The notes under the pieces: model-generated
Seen by the model: the letters and a program-made list of their open reading frames with translations, nothing else
What the model was told of the DNA's origin: nothing
Databases searched by the model: none
Shown here: piece after piece, positions 5,763 to 6,767 of the stretch
Layout: every line of letters starts with the position of its first letter
Numbering within the stretch: position 1 is the first letter of the stretch
Assembly: GCA_003022905.1 (NCBI GenBank)
Contig: PXSE01000126.1
Coordinates: 1-6,767 of the forward strand
DNA from: Halobacteriales archaeon QS_9_68_42
GTDB taxonomy: Archaea; Halobacteriota; Halobacteria; Halobacteriales; Haloarculaceae
Direction of reading: 5' to 3'
DNA: 6,767 bases
Made by a program: the position numbers and the translations under genes

Positions 5763-6494
5763 CTACAGCTGGCGGACGGTCTCCAGGGTCTCTGCGGCCT
5801 CGCGGGCGGCGGCGAAGAAATCCCGCTTACGGCCGACGTCACGGGTCTCCTCGGCCCGCCGCGTCAGGTTCGCTATCTCCCGTACTAACGCGGCCTCGGC
5901 TTCGTTGAGGCCCTCGCGGTCGGCGCCCGCGCGGTCCGTGGTCGGTTCCTCGCGGCGTACCGGCGGGTCGACCCGGGCCGGCTGTCGCTCCCGGGCGGGC
6001 GCCGGCTTGGTCTCCTCGCGGGGCTGGCGCGGCTCCGGCTCCCGCGCGTCGTCGGTCGGCCCGGTCTCCGCGTCTGCCGGTCCCGGTTCGGGCTTTGGCT
6101 CCGCCATCGGTTCGGACCTCTGGGGGTCCTCGGTCGGCTCCGGCTGCTCGGCCAGTTCGGTGCCGTCGCCGGTCGGCGCGGCTCCGGCGTCCGCGCCGGC
6201 CCCGGCCTCGCCGTTCGTGCCGACGCCGCTCGCCGTCTCCTCGCCGCGCGTCCCGTCCGCGTCGCCGGCCAGCTCGTCCTCCCCGGTGACCTCCCGCTGG
6301 CAGGTCGGACAGAACTCCGTGCCCTCGTAGCTGAACACCGGCGAGTGACACTCCGGACAGTGCCGGTTGGTCATCGTCGCCCCCTGCAGGAGGAGTTCGC
6401 TCATCCGCTCGGAGGCCTCCCGCTCTGCCTGGTCCCGTTCGTACTTCTCTCGAAGCTTCTCGCGCTCGGCTTCGCGGTCGAACTCGTCGCTCAT
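5763..6494 (-). CDS. Autoantigen p27 (SSSCA1)-type zinc-ribbon protein with acidic linker
   Basis: 243 residues from the ATG at 6494. The N-terminus (1-35) is a highly charged helix (REKLREKYERDQAEREASER), followed by LLQGATMTNRHCPECHSPVF and a zinc ribbon with Cys46, Cys49, Cys62 and Cys65. This matches the Sjögren's/scleroderma autoantigen 1 (UPF0148-type) domain widespread in archaea, whose function is unsettled. Residues about 72-190 are low-complexity, rich in Glu, Pro, Ala, Gly and Asp, with EP/PE repeats, probably disordered. Residues 195-243 form a predicted helical C-terminal domain (LNEAEAALVREIANL … AAETLETVRQL). The frame extends upstream to 6683, but that part overlaps the divergent aldolase and its promoter. 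The ATG at 6494 has a TATA-like box 27 bp before it. Archaeal p27-domain proteins are usually shorter, so the long linker and helical tail look like a haloarchaeal elaboration. Confidence 0.88.
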   Translation of the reverse strand: MSDEFDREAEREKLREKYERDQAEREASERMSELLLQGATMTNRHCPECHSPVFSYEGTEFCPTCQREVTGEDELAGDADGTRGEETASGVGTNGEAGAGADAGAAPTGDGTELAEQPEPTEDPQRSEPMAEPKPEPGPADAETGPTDDAREPEPRQPREETKPAPARERQPARVDPPVRREEPTTDRAGADREGLNEAEAALVREIANLTRRAEETRDVGRKRDFFAAAREAAETLETVRQL

Positions 6495-6515
6495 GTCCGG
6501 TGTCACGCGTCTGTG

Positions 6516-6526
6516 TCGGAAAAGGA
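6516..6526 (-). promoter_or_regulatory. TATA-like box of the p27-like gene
   Basis: Read on the minus strand the sequence is TCCTTTTCCG, centred about 27 bp upstream of the ATG at 6494. It lies within the 81-bp divergent region shared with the aldolase gene. Confidence 0.5.
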
Positions 6527-6542
6527 CTGTGCCCCGCGCCCG

Positions 6543-6553
6543 CAGGGTTTTGT
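6543..6553 (+). promoter_or_regulatory. TATA-like box of the HpcH/HpaI aldolase gene
   Basis: AGGGTTTTGTC is centred about 27 bp before the ATG at 6576, indicating a leaderless transcript divergent from the p27-like gene. Confidence 0.5.
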
Positions 6554-6575
6554 CGCCGGCGCCCACCGTACCGAT

Positions 6576-6767
6576 ATGGACCTCGCAGAGACAGTCGGAA
6601 CGTGGTGTACGCTCGGGGACCCCGCGGTCGCGGAGCTGGCGGCCGGCGGCGGCGTCGAGTTCGTCGTGGTCGACACCGAACACACGCCGCTGGGCCTGGA
6701 GACGGTCGCCGACTGCCTCAGGGCGGTCGAGGCGGGCGGCGCCCGGTCGGTCGTCCGGGTGCCGTGG
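6576..6767 (+). CDS. HpcH/HpaI-family aldolase (N-terminal part, cut by window edge)
   Basis: The 64 visible codons match the start of class II pyruvate-type aldolases (HpcH/HpaI aldolase/citrate lyase superfamily), which reversibly cleave 2-keto-3-deoxy or 4-hydroxy-2-oxo acids into pyruvate and an aldehyde using a divalent metal. Seen are GTWCTLGDPAVAEL (residues 8-21), then VVVDTEHTPL with Asp33 and His36, and VVRVPW with Arg61. These line up with Asp42, His45 and Arg70 of E. coli HpaI, the catalytic base region and pyruvate-binding Arg. The metal-ligand Glu/Asp pair lies beyond the window. The exact substrate cannot be told; sugar-acid or aromatic catabolism are both possible. The ATG is supported by the TATA-like box 27 bp upstream. 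It is divergent from the p27-like gene. Confidence 0.9.
   Translation, partial: MDLAETVGTWCTLGDPAVAELAAGGGVEFVVVDTEHTPLGLETVADCLRAVEAGGARSVVRVPW

Noticed and set aside
6495..6683. N-terminal extension of the p27-like protein on the minus strand
   Set aside because: It overlaps the divergent aldolase start and its promoter. The ATG at 6494 begins the conserved domain and has a well-spaced TATA-like box.
1..6767. CRISPR arrays, tRNA/rRNA genes, insertion sequences, toxin-antitoxin or phage genes
   Set aside because: No regularly spaced repeats, cloverleaf-like sequence, transposase or integrase motifs were seen on either strand.

Overview
The window is about 70% GC. Its proteins are strongly acidic, and nearly every intact gene has a TATA-like box 25-30 bp before its ATG with no Shine-Dalgarno, which is the leaderless arrangement usual in haloarchaea. 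Together with an archaeal-type alanyl-tRNA synthetase, a Hef helicase/nuclease and an autoantigen-p27-type zinc protein, this points to a halophilic euryarchaeon (class Halobacteria). Genus cannot be told from the sequence alone.

Layout: (1) 1-843, minus: N-terminal 281 residues of AlaRS (alaS), running off the left edge. (2) 844-1026: divergent promoter region for alaS and hef. (3) 1027-3368, plus: hef, the DNA-repair/fork-restart helicase-nuclease. Helicase and linker are intact, but the nuclease domain is broken by a frame change with apparent loss of about 50 residues at about 3086-3090. (4) 3369-3800: a short unusual stretch with a 77-nt imperfect palindrome (3394-3470), a small unrecognised minus-strand gene (3472-3714) and an AT-rich block (about 3740-3797). 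(5) 3809-4645: two head-to-head gene fragments meeting at about 4265, the C-terminal part of a metallo-beta-lactamase-fold hydrolase (minus) and the C-terminal part of an unrecognised protein (plus). The 5' parts of both and their shared promoter region are absent. (6) 4709-5114, plus: a zinc-ribbon plus winged-helix regulator, again broken in the middle (about 4826-4842). (7) 5154-5624, minus: a small multi-pass membrane protein built from an internal duplication. (8) 5763-6494, minus: an autoantigen p27 (SSSCA1)-type zinc protein with a long acidic low-complexity linker. (9) 6576-6767, plus: start of an HpcH/HpaI-family aldolase, cut by the right edge.

The genes do not form one pathway. They are mostly single-gene transcription units of housekeeping, repair and hypothetical function. 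No mobile element, CRISPR array, tRNA or rRNA is visible.

The most notable points are: three abrupt gene-breaking junctions within 1.8 kb, which look like small deletions and could be real or an assembly fault; the long hairpin between convergent genes; two PCNA-binding-like motifs bracketing the Hef linker; and the tandem 2-TM duplication in the membrane protein.
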